DNA of 64,000 nt from Phycisphaeraceae bacterium. Lineage in GTDB: Bacteria > Planctomycetota > Phycisphaerae > Phycisphaerales > UBA1924. Positions within the stretch are counted from its first letter, which is position 1. Each line of letters starts with the position of its first letter. The stretch covers positions 124,001 to 188,000 of the forward strand of contig JAHBXK010000001.1 in NCBI GenBank assembly GCA_019636535.1, in the 5' to 3' direction. The position numbers and the translations under genes are program-made. This document shows, one piece after another, positions 9,156 to 17,659 of this stretch. A model generated the notes under the pieces. That model was not told the origin of the DNA, did not search any database, and saw only the letters and a program-made list of their open reading frames with translations.

Positions 9156-9343
9156 TGCGTGGAGGTGTTTGACGGGCTTTGCGGGGGGATACGCGTGTCG
9201 GGCTCTCGACTATAGAGGCCGATACAGCATTGAAAGGCTGTCTGACGGAACGGGCATTGTGCGGTTGGTTCGGCCGGGGTCTGCGGCTGAGTTCCGGTCA
9301 GAGGTATCCATGCGAACATGCGGGTGCGATCTACCATCCCGCG

Positions 9344-11089
9344 ATGTCGTACTTCATCAACCCACCACTGAATGAATATCCGCCGCCCAAGGAAGGCGAG
9401 CCTCCGCTGCATCGTGCCGCGCGGGTCGGTGATTGCGGGGAGATTCGCCGACTTGTCGAGTCGGGCGAGCGGATCGACTCGACGTTCAACACCGAACTCG
9501 ATCCGGATGCGTACGAACGAAATGCGACTCCGTTCATGGTGGCCGCGGGTTCAAGCGATGGGGCCAACGTGGAAACGCTTCGGGTGCTTCTGGAACTCGG
9601 GGCCGATCCCAAGGCAGTGATCGATGGACGCTCTGCCGCCACCTTTGCTTGCCATGGCTTGGCGTGCTGGCACAAGCCGGGCGGCGATGCCGAGCGCCTG
9701 CGCTTTGTGCTGCGGGCGGGCTGTCCGTTGCCGGCCGATCCTGAGGATGCGAATCGCCTGCTCTGTATGACGGCCGCGACGGGCGACCCGGAGCGGCTGA
9801 GTGTCTTGCTCGAACACGGCCTGAATGCGCGTGGACATTGGGATCCGGTCAGGGCTCGGGAGCGACATGGAGAGATGAAGGAGTGTCTGTCGCAACTTCG
9901 TGCAAACCAGGCTGACCTGCTCGCGTCCACGCCGGAAGACTATCGCGAAGCCGCCGCCGAGTCGATGAAGCAGATGGAACAGCAGATGTTCGAGCAGGAG
10001 TGCTCAGCGCCCTCCAACTTGGAGATTCCGCTCCATCGCGCAGCGGAGTCGGGGAGCGCGGAGTGCGTCGGGCTGATGATCACCGCCGGGGCCGATCCGA
10101 AGGCCCGAGACAGTTCCAAGCGCACGGCGATGTACTACGCCGGGTCCGCCGAGGTTGTGAGGGTGCTCATGCAGGCGGGACTTCCGCTTGAGGATGTAGA
10201 CGAGTATGGGTGTTCCCCGCTCGACGACGCCGTGGGCCATGGCGAGAGCGCACTCCCTCGCGTGCGGGCACTCATCGAGGCGGGGGCGAACGTGAACGCG
10301 ACGCACGACCACGGCTATACCGTTTTTATGTCCGCCGTCGGATCGGGCCGCTATCCAGAACTGCTTCGCGTGCTCGTCGCCTCGGGGGCCGACCCGCACG
10401 CAGCGAGCGAATACGGCTTCAACGCCTTCCACGCTGCGATCGATGTAAACTTCGAGGCAAACGCCGAGGAATCGGTGCGCGACACGCTTACGTATCTGAA
10501 AGAACTCGGCGTCAACATCGAGCACCGGAACAAGAACAACCAGACGCCGCTCGCTCGCGCGATTCAGGAAGGGACCGGACTCGAGGTCCGCGTGCTGTGC
10601 GAACTCGGCGCGGATGCGAACGCCGTGTGTCCCAAACTCGAGTGCCGCGGTGGGTCTTGCACACGCATCGACCTGCCGCTCCTTTTTCACGCGGCCAACG
10701 GCGTTGGCGTCCACAAGGACGTCAAGACTGAAGCGCTGCTGCGGGCGGGGGCCGATCCAATGGCGCAGGATTCCGGGGGCTTCACTCCGCTCTTGCACGT
10801 CGTGGCCTCCTTGTGCCGAGATGCCGCGGACTACGAAGCGTCCTATCGGGCTTTCTTCAAGGGCTTGGCGGAGTTGCGGTTGGAAGGCACGCCCATGCCC
10901 CGCACACGCGACGAGTTCGTCGCGGAGGCCTCATCGTTTCTGCGGACGTACGTCGAGCGGTTCGCCGGGGAGATATCGGTGTCAGAACAATCGGAGTACG
11001 CGGAAGAGTGGCGGAAGGAGAAGATCTCCTGCATCGTGTCGCTGTGCGCGTATGAGGGCTGGGCACGGCATGAGCGCCGATCGGCTTGA
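9344..11089 (+). CDS. Ankyrin-repeat protein
   Basis: A 581-aa soluble protein with about eight ankyrin repeats over most of its length. Examples are PLHRAARVGDCGEIRRLVESG, IPLHRAAESGSAECVGLMITAGADP, VRALIEAGANVNA and LLRAGADPMAQDSGGFTPLL. Ankyrin repeats mediate protein-protein contacts; the partner is unknown. No signal peptide is evident. I chose ATG 9344 because the first ankyrin-type residues follow at once; upstream in-frame GTG codons would add unrelated sequence, and no strong ribosome site is present. It lies between two paralogous lipoprotein genes on the opposite strand. The segment at about residues 175-225 between repeats is charged and non-ankyrin. Confidence 0.8.
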   Translation: MSYFINPPLNEYPPPKEGEPPLHRAARVGDCGEIRRLVESGERIDSTFNTELDPDAYERNATPFMVAAGSSDGANVETLRVLLELGADPKAVIDGRSAATFACHGLACWHKPGGDAERLRFVLRAGCPLPADPEDANRLLCMTAATGDPERLSVLLEHGLNARGHWDPVRARERHGEMKECLSQLRANQADLLASTPEDYREAAAESMKQMEQQMFEQECSAPSNLEIPLHRAAESGSAECVGLMITAGADPKARDSSKRTAMYYAGSAEVVRVLMQAGLPLEDVDEYGCSPLDDAVGHGESALPRVRALIEAGANVNATHDHGYTVFMSAVGSGRYPELLRVLVASGADPHAASEYGFNAFHAAIDVNFEANAEESVRDTLTYLKELGVNIEHRNKNNQTPLARAIQEGTGLEVRVLCELGADANAVCPKLECRGGSCTRIDLPLLFHAANGVGVHKDVKTEALLRAGADPMAQDSGGFTPLLHVVASLCRDAADYEASYRAFFKGLAELRLEGTPMPRTRDEFVAEASSFLRTYVERFAGEISVSEQSEYAEEWRKEKISCIVSLCAYEGWARHERRSA

Positions 11090-11239
11090 GCATCAATGAC
11101 GATCGGACTTCCCCGGGCATGCGTCGGCGGGAGTGGCCGCGCAAGAGCCAGCCTGCGAACCCACACGAACAACACACGGACACGGTGCGGACACATTGGT
11201 GACAGAATCCGCGCTGGGAGGCCGTGCCGCGATGATCGC

Positions 11240-11692
11240 TCAGCGTGTCGCGGCCGAGAGCTGCTGGACGATCTCGGATGCGCTCACGCTGTACGTGAAC
11301 GGTCCGAACCACACGGTGTGACCGTCGATGGAGCCGGTGCGCAAGAGCCACGCGCGGTCGTTCGCCTGCTCGATCGCGAGGAAGAAGCGTGGATAATCGG
11401 AGGTGACCAGCGCGCGATCGTCGGGCACGGGGATCAGGACGCGATCGGCGTCGCCCGGCGCCTGAGGCGACCCGGCGGGGGTCCAAGACCGGCTGAGGTT
11501 GATGAGGTCCATCGCCGCGAACTGCTGGGCGAGGCCGTGCGGGTCATCTGCCTGATGAGCGGGCGGTGTGGCCGCGTCAGGCGTGCGTTCGTGCTGCGTG
11601 CAGCAAGCGGAGGCAAGAGCGGTGGCGATGGAAGCGAGCACGCGGAAGCGCGGACAGGAGCGGGGGCGAGATGATGTGGGCGAGGTGGGCAT
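11240..11692 (-). CDS. Putative lipoprotein, third gene of the vapBC-like operon
   Basis: A 150-aa exported protein with N-terminal hydrophobic segment RVLASIATALASACC, a lipobox-like site. It shares DPHGLAQQFAAMDL, LSRSW, TSDYPRFFLAI and NDRAWLLRTGSIDG with the 8667-9155 protein. Its ATG lies only 6 bp after the stop of the PIN-domain gene, so it is probably transcribed with the toxin-antitoxin pair. Function unknown; a role as a partner of the ankyrin protein or the toxin is only a guess from position. Confidence 0.62.
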   Translation of the reverse strand: MPTSPTSSRPRSCPRFRVLASIATALASACCTQHERTPDAATPPAHQADDPHGLAQQFAAMDLINLSRSWTPAGSPQAPGDADRVLIPVPDDRALVTSDYPRFFLAIEQANDRAWLLRTGSIDGHTVWFGPFTYSVSASEIVQQLSAATR

Positions 11693-11698
11693 GATCGA

Positions 11699-12103
11699 TC
11701 AGTAGCCGATGACCGTGAGGCCGGGGATGCGTGCGAAGTGGTTGAAGTTGGGCGAAATGATGGCCCGGCGGTTGACGATGGCAACGGAAGCAATGAGCAT
11801 GTCCATGTCGCCGATCGGCGTGCCCGCACGACGGAGATGGGCGAAAACGGCCGCGAACTGTCGGGCGGCGATGGCGTCGAACTCGAGCACGGGCGTACGG
11901 TCGAGCAAGCGGTCGACGATGCGGCGCTCTCGCTGCTGGTCTCGTGCGAGTTCAACGCCGGTGAGAAGTTCGGCGACGTTGAATCGGGTTGTAACCGGCT
12001 GCACGCCGCCCGCGCCGGCCTTTCGGATCGCTTCCGCGGCGAGCGCGGAGCGTTTGTTGGCGCGGGTGAGATCGACGAGCGTTGCCGTGTCAAGCACCGC
12101 CAC
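11699..12103 (-). CDS. vapC: PIN-domain ribonuclease toxin, VapC family
   Basis: A 134-aa PIN-domain protein, the usual toxin size, predicted to cleave RNA with Mg2+. The acidic active-site residues are present: D5 (VLDTATLV), E45 (FNVAELLTG), D99 and D101 (IGDMDMLIAS), with the late N119HF segment. The GTG start at 12103 follows GGAG with 8-bp spacing and overlaps the end of the antitoxin gene by 14 bp, the coupling typical of vapBC. A longer open frame upstream has no toxin-like sequence. Confidence 0.82.
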   Translation of the reverse strand: MAVLDTATLVDLTRANKRSALAAEAIRKAGAGGVQPVTTRFNVAELLTGVELARDQQRERRIVDRLLDRTPVLEFDAIAARQFAAVFAHLRRAGTPIGDMDMLIASVAIVNRRAIISPNFNHFARIPGLTVIGY

Positions 12104-12416
12104 GGCGCTTGCTCCTTGCGCTCTTGGCGGGGTTGCCCGCGCGGGCGCGAGACGAACGACCGGATCGCTTGGCACGATCGCCGGCGGAATCCGGAGCGGA
12201 GCGCGAGCGGGCGAGTCGACCGGCCACGATCTGATCGACGGCGTCGGCAACTTCGTCGGAGAGGGGCTGATCGCGGACAGCGCTGAGCCACGAGTCGACA
12301 TCGACGGGCTTGGGCACGACGCGCTTGATCACCTGGCTGAACGACTCATCCGGTCGCTTTGCCTTGCTTAGCCGGCCGTACGCCTCGGTGTCGATGGAGA
12401 TGGTCTTGGTCGCCAT
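12090..12416 (-). CDS. vapB: VapB-type antitoxin with basic C-terminal tail
   Basis: A 108-aa antitoxin. The N-terminus TKTISIDTEAYGRLSKAKR and the following DESFSQVIKRVV match the ribbon-helix-helix antitoxins paired with PIN toxins. From about residue 65 there is an Arg/Ser/Lys-rich tail of some 40 residues, longer and more basic than usual, which might contact RNA or DNA. ATG 12416 has GGAG upstream. It probably represses its own promoter. Confidence 0.75.
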   Translation of the reverse strand: MATKTISIDTEAYGRLSKAKRPDESFSQVIKRVVPKPVDVDSWLSAVRDQPLSDEVADAVDQIVAGRLARSRSAPDSAGDRAKRSGRSSRARAGNPAKSARSKRRGGA

Positions 12417-12432
12417 TGGAGGTCTCCATGCA

Positions 12433-12449
12433 TGTACGTACACAGTATA
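12433..12449 (-). promoter_or_regulatory. vapBC-like -10 element and palindromic operator candidate
   Basis: On the minus strand TATACT (12444-12449) is followed at once by the 10-bp palindrome TGTACGTACA (12433-12442), 17 bp before the antitoxin ATG. A -10 box abutting a palindrome fits antitoxin autorepression. No good -35 box is visible. Confidence 0.4.
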
Positions 12450-12526
12450 TCGGTGGTTTGAGGTCTCGGGTTGGAGGACGTTGGATGCGGGGGGCGGTCT
12501 TGCCAGTTGGGTCCGAAACGGACCTG

Positions 12527-14008
12527 TCAGACCATGGTCTTGAGTTCTCGGCGCATGACCTTGCCGGTGGGGTTTCGCGGGAGGGCGTCGAGGCGTTTGA
12601 CGGAGCGCGGGACCTTGTAGCCCGCGAGGTGTTCGCGGCAGAAGGTGATGATGGATCGTTCGTCGAACTCGGCGTCGTCGTTGATCTCGACGAAGGCGAC
12701 GGGGACCTCGCCGCGCATGGGATCGTGTCCGCCCACGACGCCGCTGGCCTTGACCGTGGGGTGGCGGTTGAGGACTTCCTCGATCTCGCGCGGGAACACG
12801 TTCTCACCGCCGACGATGATCATCTCCTTAAGCCGGCCGGTGATGTACAAGTGCCCGTCGTCGTCCATGCGGCCGATGTCACCGGTGCGGAGGAAGCCCT
12901 GCTCGTCGAACATGGCGCGGGTTTCCTCTTCCCGCTTGAAGTAGCCGCGCATGACGTTCGGCCCTGCAATGCGGACCTCGCCGTCCTGGTTGGGGCCGAG
13001 GTCCTTGCCTGTGTCGACGTCGACGATGCGTTCACGCACGGCGGATGGCCCAGCGCCGACGGGCTTGCCGACGCTGCCCCGGCGGAACTCGTGGGGCCGG
13101 CACCAGTTGCTGATTGGGGCGGTCTCGGTGAGGCCGTAGCCCTCGTTGATGGTGACGCCGAAGCGGTCGCGGAAGCCGTCGAAGACGGCCTGGGGGAGGG
13201 GTTCGCCGCCGCTGACGACGTAGCGGAGGCTGGCGAAGTCTTCCTTCTGCGCGTCCTTGGCGTGGAGGAGGGCGTTGTACATGGAGGGGATGGCGATGAG
13301 GATGGTGGGGCGGTGGTCGCGCATGAGTTTCATGATCTTGGCGGGCATGAAGCGTGCGGTGTAGACGACCTTGATCCCTGCGCTCAGGGGGAGAAGGGTG
13401 AGGGCGGTGATGCCGAAACTGTGGAACTGGGGGAGGACGCCGAGCATGACGTCGCGCGTGGAGAAGTCGACGAAGTCGAGGACCTGGCGGATGTTGGCGG
13501 CGATGTTGCCGTGGGTGAGCATGACGCCCTTGGGCTTGCCGCTGGTGCCGCTGGTGTAGAGCAGGACGCCGAGGTCGTCGGGGTTGGCGCGGTGCGGCCA
13601 GCGCAGAGGGGGCATGCCCTTGAAACTCATCTGGTCGAGGCGGATGAGGTCGACGCCCTTGGGGGTGCCCTCTTCCTTGACGAAGTCGAGCATGGGTCCG
13701 ACGGTGATGACGGCGTCGAGTTCGGCGTCTTCGACGACGAACTGGAGTTCGTCGGGCTTGAGGAGGTAGTTGAGAGGGACGACGACGCGGCCGGCGATCC
13801 ACGCACCGAGCGCAGCGATCGGGAACGCGCCGCTGGTGGGGAGGAGGAGGCCGACGTGGGGCTTCTTGCTGCGGCGGTCGATCTCGCGGGCGACGTGCAT
13901 CGCGGCGACGAGGAGCTCGATGCCCTTGTAGGAGCGGATGTCGTCGACGATGGCGGGGCGGAAGGGGTGGAAGAGGAGTCGGCGGAGGATGGGGGCGTGG
14001 ATGCTCAT
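12527..14008 (-). CDS. AMP-dependent long-chain acyl-CoA ligase
   Basis: Activates a fatty or other carboxylic acid through an acyl-adenylate to a CoA or carrier thioester. Motifs in order: LLYTSGTSGKPKGVMLTHGN (ATP-binding), GYGLTETAPISNW, RTGDIGRMDDDGHLYITGR, MIIVGGENVFP and the catalytic-lysine tail PTGKVMRRELK. Length 493 aa is at the short end for FadD-like ligases. It is cytoplasmic or peripheral to the membrane, with no signal peptide. No acyltransferase or carrier domain is fused. Substrate cannot be deduced. The 14009-14256 gap to the next gene contains an AT-rich stretch with a TTAG-N6-CTAA dyad at 14077-14090 that could serve as operator or promoter. Confidence 0.88.
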   Translation of the reverse strand: MSIHAPILRRLLFHPFRPAIVDDIRSYKGIELLVAAMHVAREIDRRSKKPHVGLLLPTSGAFPIAALGAWIAGRVVVPLNYLLKPDELQFVVEDAELDAVITVGPMLDFVKEEGTPKGVDLIRLDQMSFKGMPPLRWPHRANPDDLGVLLYTSGTSGKPKGVMLTHGNIAANIRQVLDFVDFSTRDVMLGVLPQFHSFGITALTLLPLSAGIKVVYTARFMPAKIMKLMRDHRPTILIAIPSMYNALLHAKDAQKEDFASLRYVVSGGEPLPQAVFDGFRDRFGVTINEGYGLTETAPISNWCRPHEFRRGSVGKPVGAGPSAVRERIVDVDTGKDLGPNQDGEVRIAGPNVMRGYFKREEETRAMFDEQGFLRTGDIGRMDDDGHLYITGRLKEMIIVGGENVFPREIEEVLNRHPTVKASGVVGGHDPMRGEVPVAFVEINDDAEFDERSIITFCREHLAGYKVPRSVKRLDALPRNPTGKVMRRELKTMV

Positions 14009-14256
14009 GGAGGTCCTCCGTGGGATGGTGGGCGGGGGAAGGGGAGAAGGTAGCGGATGAGGGGGTTGAATTTAAGTTAGTCTACGCTAATTCTTCGCCG
14101 GGGGATGGGGAAGCCTGGGGATGGGGAACCCTGTGGGTGCGGGGGCGTCTATAGACTGATGCGGCGCTCCTACGCCGGGAGTGTCGGACGGGTCGAACGA
14201 GGCTTGGGCTGCTTGAGGGCGGCATGGAGAGCCTCGGAGGCCGGGGGAGGGTGGGC

Positions 14257-15408
14257 ATGGAGACGAGCATGAGCCGGGGAACTCGAAGGACCGGGTTGGC
14301 GAGCGCGCTGCGTGGCGGGATGGCCGTGGCGGTGGCGATGGCGATGGGTGTGGCCGGGGCAGCGGGGGCGATGGCGTCGCCGCCTTCGGGCTCGCACGCT
14401 GCGCCGGGGGTTGTGGGCGGAGGGAGCGGCGGCGGGATCGAGGGGCTGCCGGATGACCCGTTCATTCGCGCGATGGTGAAGGACCCGAACGATCCGACGG
14501 TTCGGGCATTCGCGGCTGCGCAGAAGGTTCGCAGGGCGGAGGAGCGGGAACTGAAGAAGTTGCGGTTCGAGCATTTCCGATCGACTCGGAACGTGGAGGT
14601 TCGGCAGATCGGGATTCAGAAGCTGCGGGCGTACACGGACCCGGCGGTGTTTCCCGCGCTGTTGAAACTGTTTGAGTACGAGGATCGTGACGTTCGTGGG
14701 GCGATTCTGGATCATCTGCGCGATCAGCAGACCGATGAGGCGGATGCGACGATTGCGTGGTCGGCGGTGTTCGATCGCGATGAGTGGTTTCGCGCGGGGG
14801 CGGGTGCTCGGCTGAAGCAGCGGGCGCTGGAGACGGGTGGCGTTTCGAATCGCGTGAAGACGGTGGCGGCGTACGGGCTGCGGAACGCGGACGACGCGAT
14901 CGCGGCGAACGCGGCGGCGCTGATCAACACGCTGAACTTGATCGAGGCGATCCCGGCTCTGGTCAATGCGCAGGTGCTGGGCGGCGTGCCGAGCCAGACG
15001 GCGGCGGACGGCGGAGAGGCTGCGCTTGCGTACATTCTGGTGGGGACGCAGCAGGCGTTTGTGGCGGACCTGACGCCGGTGGTGGGTGATAGCGCGGTGG
15101 CGTTCGATCCGACGCTGGGGATCGTGACCGACGGCGTGGTGCTGCGCGTGATCGACGCGGTGGTGATCACGTACCGAACGGAGATTCACCGGCAGTTGGT
15201 GGGGCTGGCGGATCGGAACTGGTCGGGGTCGTCGTCGCGGTCGACGGCGTCGATGGGGTATGACCAGCAGAAATGGTGGGACTGGTATGTCGGGGAGTTT
15301 CTGCCGGAGCAGGCGGCGAAGCGTCGGGCGGAGATGGCGGCACCAGCGCCGACGCCATCACCTGCGCGTGAACCGACGCCGGCACCGGAGCCGGTTGCCG
15401 GTCCGTGA
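14257..15408 (+). CDS. Secreted HEAT-like repeat protein, function unknown
   Basis: A 383-aa predicted exported protein. A long hydrophobic signal segment (MAVAVAMAMGVAGAAGAMA) is followed by a Gly-rich linker. The body contains helical repeats such as VRQIGIQKLRAYTDPAVFPALLKLF and VRGAILDHLRDQQTDEAD, which look like HEAT/Armadillo pairs. The C-terminus is Pro/Ala-rich. ATG 14257 is chosen for GGGAGG seven bases upstream; an earlier ATG at 14224 lacks this. No enzymatic motif is seen. Confidence 0.72.
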   Translation: METSMSRGTRRTGLASALRGGMAVAVAMAMGVAGAAGAMASPPSGSHAAPGVVGGGSGGGIEGLPDDPFIRAMVKDPNDPTVRAFAAAQKVRRAEERELKKLRFEHFRSTRNVEVRQIGIQKLRAYTDPAVFPALLKLFEYEDRDVRGAILDHLRDQQTDEADATIAWSAVFDRDEWFRAGAGARLKQRALETGGVSNRVKTVAAYGLRNADDAIAANAAALINTLNLIEAIPALVNAQVLGGVPSQTAADGGEAALAYILVGTQQAFVADLTPVVGDSAVAFDPTLGIVTDGVVLRVIDAVVITYRTEIHRQLVGLADRNWSGSSSRSTASMGYDQQKWWDWYVGEFLPEQAAKRRAEMAAPAPTPSPAREPTPAPEPVAGP

Positions 15409-15441
15409 TTCAACATCGCAGCGCGGATGAGAGTCAGCGAG

Positions 15442-15828
15442 TCAGTCGCTCTCGGCGATAACGGAGGCCATGGCGGCGTTGTCGGTGTGGCTGAGTGAGA
15501 CGTGCCAGCGGTGGATGCCGCGGGCGCGGGCGATCTCGTGGGCGCGGCCGGTGACGCGGAGTTCGGGTGCGCCGGTGGGGGTTCGGAAGACCTCGACGTC
15601 GGTCCAGGAGATGCCGTCGGCCAGGCCGGTGCCGAGGGCCTTCATGGCGGCCTCTTTGGCGGCGAAGCGCGCGGCGAGGTGCTCGAAGCGACGGCGGTTG
15701 TCGGGCTCGGCGGTGGTGCGCTCGTGGTGCGTGAAGCATCGCTCGAGGAAGCGGTCGCCGTGCTCGGCGAGCATTTGCTCGATTCGGGCGGTTTCGACCA
15801 GATCGACGCCGTGTCCGACGATGGGCAT
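15442..15828 (-). CDS. acpS: Holo-[acyl-carrier-protein] synthase
   Basis: Transfers 4'-phosphopantetheine from CoA to the serine of acyl carrier protein. At 128 aa it is the standard AcpS length. The N-terminal VGHGVDLVETARIE carries the Mg-binding D9, and FAAKEAAMKALGTG carries E59. WHVSLSHTDNAAMA at the C-terminus is also typical. It is divergent from panC with only 21 bp between the start codons, which links the making and the use of pantetheine. No ribosome site is visible, consistent with a leaderless message. Confidence 0.92.
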   Translation of the reverse strand: MPIVGHGVDLVETARIEQMLAEHGDRFLERCFTHHERTTAEPDNRRRFEHLAARFAAKEAAMKALGTGLADGISWTDVEVFRTPTGAPELRVTGRAHEIARARGIHRWHVSLSHTDNAAMASVIAESD

Positions 15829-15836
15829 GGGGAGCA

Positions 15837-15844
15837 ATGATACT
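15837..15844. promoter_or_regulatory. Overlapping divergent -10 boxes between acpS and panC
   Basis: Read on the minus strand, TATCAT (15837-15842) lies 8 nt before the acpS ATG. On the plus strand, GATACT (15839-15844) lies 5 nt before the panC ATG. Both positions fit leaderless transcription starts. The two boxes share four bases, so only one polymerase could bind at a time. Confidence 0.4.
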
Positions 15845-15849
15845 GGGCG

Positions 15850-16755
15850 ATGCGTGTGCTCGAAACGATCTCGGTGGATGGGAACGGGAAGCCCGAGACG
15901 GGCGGGTGCGTGTTCGTGCCGACGATGGGGGCGCTGCACGAGGGGCATGCGGCGCTGATCCGACACGCGCGACGGCTGGCGGCGGCCAATGAGGGGCAGA
16001 GCAGGCCGGCGGTGGTGGTGTCGGTGTTCGTGAATCCGACGCAGTTCAACGACCCGGCGGACCTGGAGCGGTATCCGAGGACATTGGAGGCGGACGCCGC
16101 GTTGTGCGAGCGGGCGGGCGCGGACGTGGTGTTTGCGCCGGGCGTTGGGACGGTGTATCCGGGAGGTGTTTCGCGGGAAGGTTCGCGGGTGTCGCTGCCG
16201 GCGGTGGCAACGGAGCCGGGGCTTGAGGATGCGCACCGGCCGGGGCACTTTGCTGGGGTGTGCGCGGTGGTGTCGCGGCTGTTTGATCTGACCGGCGCTG
16301 CGCGGGCGGTGTTTGGTGAGAAGGACTGGCAGCAGTTGCAGGTGGTTCGGGCGATGACTCGGATGGAGGGACGCGAGGTGGAGATCGTGGCGTCGGCGAC
16401 TGTGCGCGAGGCGGACGGACTGGCGATGAGCAGCCGGAATCGGTTTTTGAGTGAGGCCGAGCGGCGGATCGCGCCGGTGGTTCATGAGGTGATTCGTGGC
16501 GCGGGGATGTTCGAGGAGCCGGGCGCAGCGGAGGCATTCATGCGCGAGCGGCTGGAGCGGTCGGGGTTCGGAGTTGAGTACGCGGTGGTTCGGTGCGCGG
16601 AGTCGCTGATGCCGCTGGGTACGGGGTCGCAGGAGCCAGCGCGGGCGCTGGTGGCTGCGCGGCTGGGATCGGTGCGGCTGATCGATAACGATGCGTGGAG
16701 GGGAGGACAGACGTCGGATCGATCGGCGGAGTTGATCGGACCCGGTTGGGCCTGA
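15850..16755 (+). CDS. panC: Pantothenate synthetase
   Basis: Condenses D-pantoate and beta-alanine with ATP to pantothenate, the last step of vitamin B5 synthesis, in the cytoplasm. The nucleotidyltransferase HxGH-type motif is PTMGALHEGH (residues 24-33, H30 and H33). VFVNPTQFNDPADLERYPRT, FGEKDWQQLQVV and MSSRNRFLS (KMSKS-like) follow in order. Length 301 aa is near the usual 280. The ATG at 15850 has no ribosome site but a -10-like box just upstream. After it, 16756-17102 has no gene that I can support. Confidence 0.93.
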   Translation: MRVLETISVDGNGKPETGGCVFVPTMGALHEGHAALIRHARRLAAANEGQSRPAVVVSVFVNPTQFNDPADLERYPRTLEADAALCERAGADVVFAPGVGTVYPGGVSREGSRVSLPAVATEPGLEDAHRPGHFAGVCAVVSRLFDLTGAARAVFGEKDWQQLQVVRAMTRMEGREVEIVASATVREADGLAMSSRNRFLSEAERRIAPVVHEVIRGAGMFEEPGAAEAFMRERLERSGFGVEYAVVRCAESLMPLGTGSQEPARALVAARLGSVRLIDNDAWRGGQTSDRSAELIGPGWA

Positions 16756-17102
16756 TCGGGACGGGTGGAGGATGCCCCGATAAAACCTGGGCTCATTGCG
16801 TGTCGGCGTGATCGAGTGTGAAGTTCCGCGAATAGCGGGACTCAATTGCTCAAGAGGCGGTGCCGCGACGCACTGAGAGCATGGTCGGCGATCGTCACAA
16901 TGCGAGCATTCCGAATCGTCCGAATCGCAGGATTTCGAGATTCCCGATCGGCTGGTCGGATGGTTGAACATGGCCGATCTGCGGATTCGCGGCATGGTGT
17001 TCCGCGCTCTTCCACTGTCTTCCCCCAACTGCCAGTGTTCACGAAAGATCGGGAGCGCCGACGGCGGAACGGTCCGCTGCGACGAATCAGGGAGGCTCGG
17101 CG

Positions 17103-17531
17103 ATGCGCAGGGAGATGGAGGACGAACAGTGCGAGCGGACGCCGGGGGGAGACCCCGGCACGCAGACGGGTTGCCGTCGGCGGTTTCCGCGGCAGTCGAT
17201 CCGACGGCAGGCATGGCTGTTCGAGTTCAGTTCGAGCATGTCGGTGTCCGCGCCGATGGCGTGCCACACGCACGACATCAGCCGGGGGGGAATCTCGGTG
17301 TTCACCAAGCGCATGATTCACGCCGGTCGGCTGGTGTGCGTGCGGATCGACTCTCCGGACGAGGGCGATAAGCCGCGTCTGCTGGTGGGCGTCGTGAAGA
17401 CGTGCCGGTACGACGATGAGGGGTTGTACATCACGGGGGTTCAGTTCGAGACACCGAGGCAGGACGGCAGGCTGAAGGCGTGGCTGAGCGCGCAGGCGAA
17501 GAAGCGTCCGCCCGATCAGCACCCCGGCTGA
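17103..17531 (+). CDS. PilZ-domain protein
   Basis: A 142-aa single PilZ-domain protein, a likely cyclic-di-GMP receptor. The ligand motif RRFPRQSIRR (RxxxR type, residues 25-34) is followed by DISRGGISV (DxSxxG type), and the strand YITGVQFETP closes the barrel. GGAGG at 17091-17095 precedes the ATG by 7 bp. There is no adjacent diguanylate cyclase or flagellar gene. Its target may be the surface or secretion machinery, but nothing here shows this. Confidence 0.78.
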   Translation: MRREMEDEQCERTPGGDPGTQTGCRRRFPRQSIRRQAWLFEFSSSMSVSAPMACHTHDISRGGISVFTKRMIHAGRLVCVRIDSPDEGDKPRLLVGVVKTCRYDDEGLYITGVQFETPRQDGRLKAWLSAQAKKRPPDQHPG

Positions 17532-17659
17532 ACCATCGACGTTGAAGCGAATACGGACGGGACGAACGACCCGCGCGGCCGGGGTTGTTGGGGCGTCGGC
17601 TATCATGCCGACCGCGTCGATCGCCGCGTGGTGTTCGTGACGCGACAGGAGCCTTCACC

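Noticed and set aside
12420-14053. Plus-strand frame of 564 codons across the acyl-CoA ligase
   Set aside because: Composition is typical of antisense shadow (Val/Asp/Glu/Ala). The ligase on the other strand has all motifs.
16756-17102. Possible small gene between panC and the PilZ gene
   Set aside because: Frames in both directions are Arg-rich without ribosome site or family features; recorded as non-coding.
15829-17214. Long minus-strand frame upstream of acpS
   Set aside because: It is antisense to panC and Arg/His/Pro-rich; the conserved AcpS sequence begins at 15828.
17532-17659. Glycine riboswitch before gcvT
   Set aside because: No tandem aptamer-like conserved core or expression platform could be seen; the gap is only 128 bp and GC-rich.
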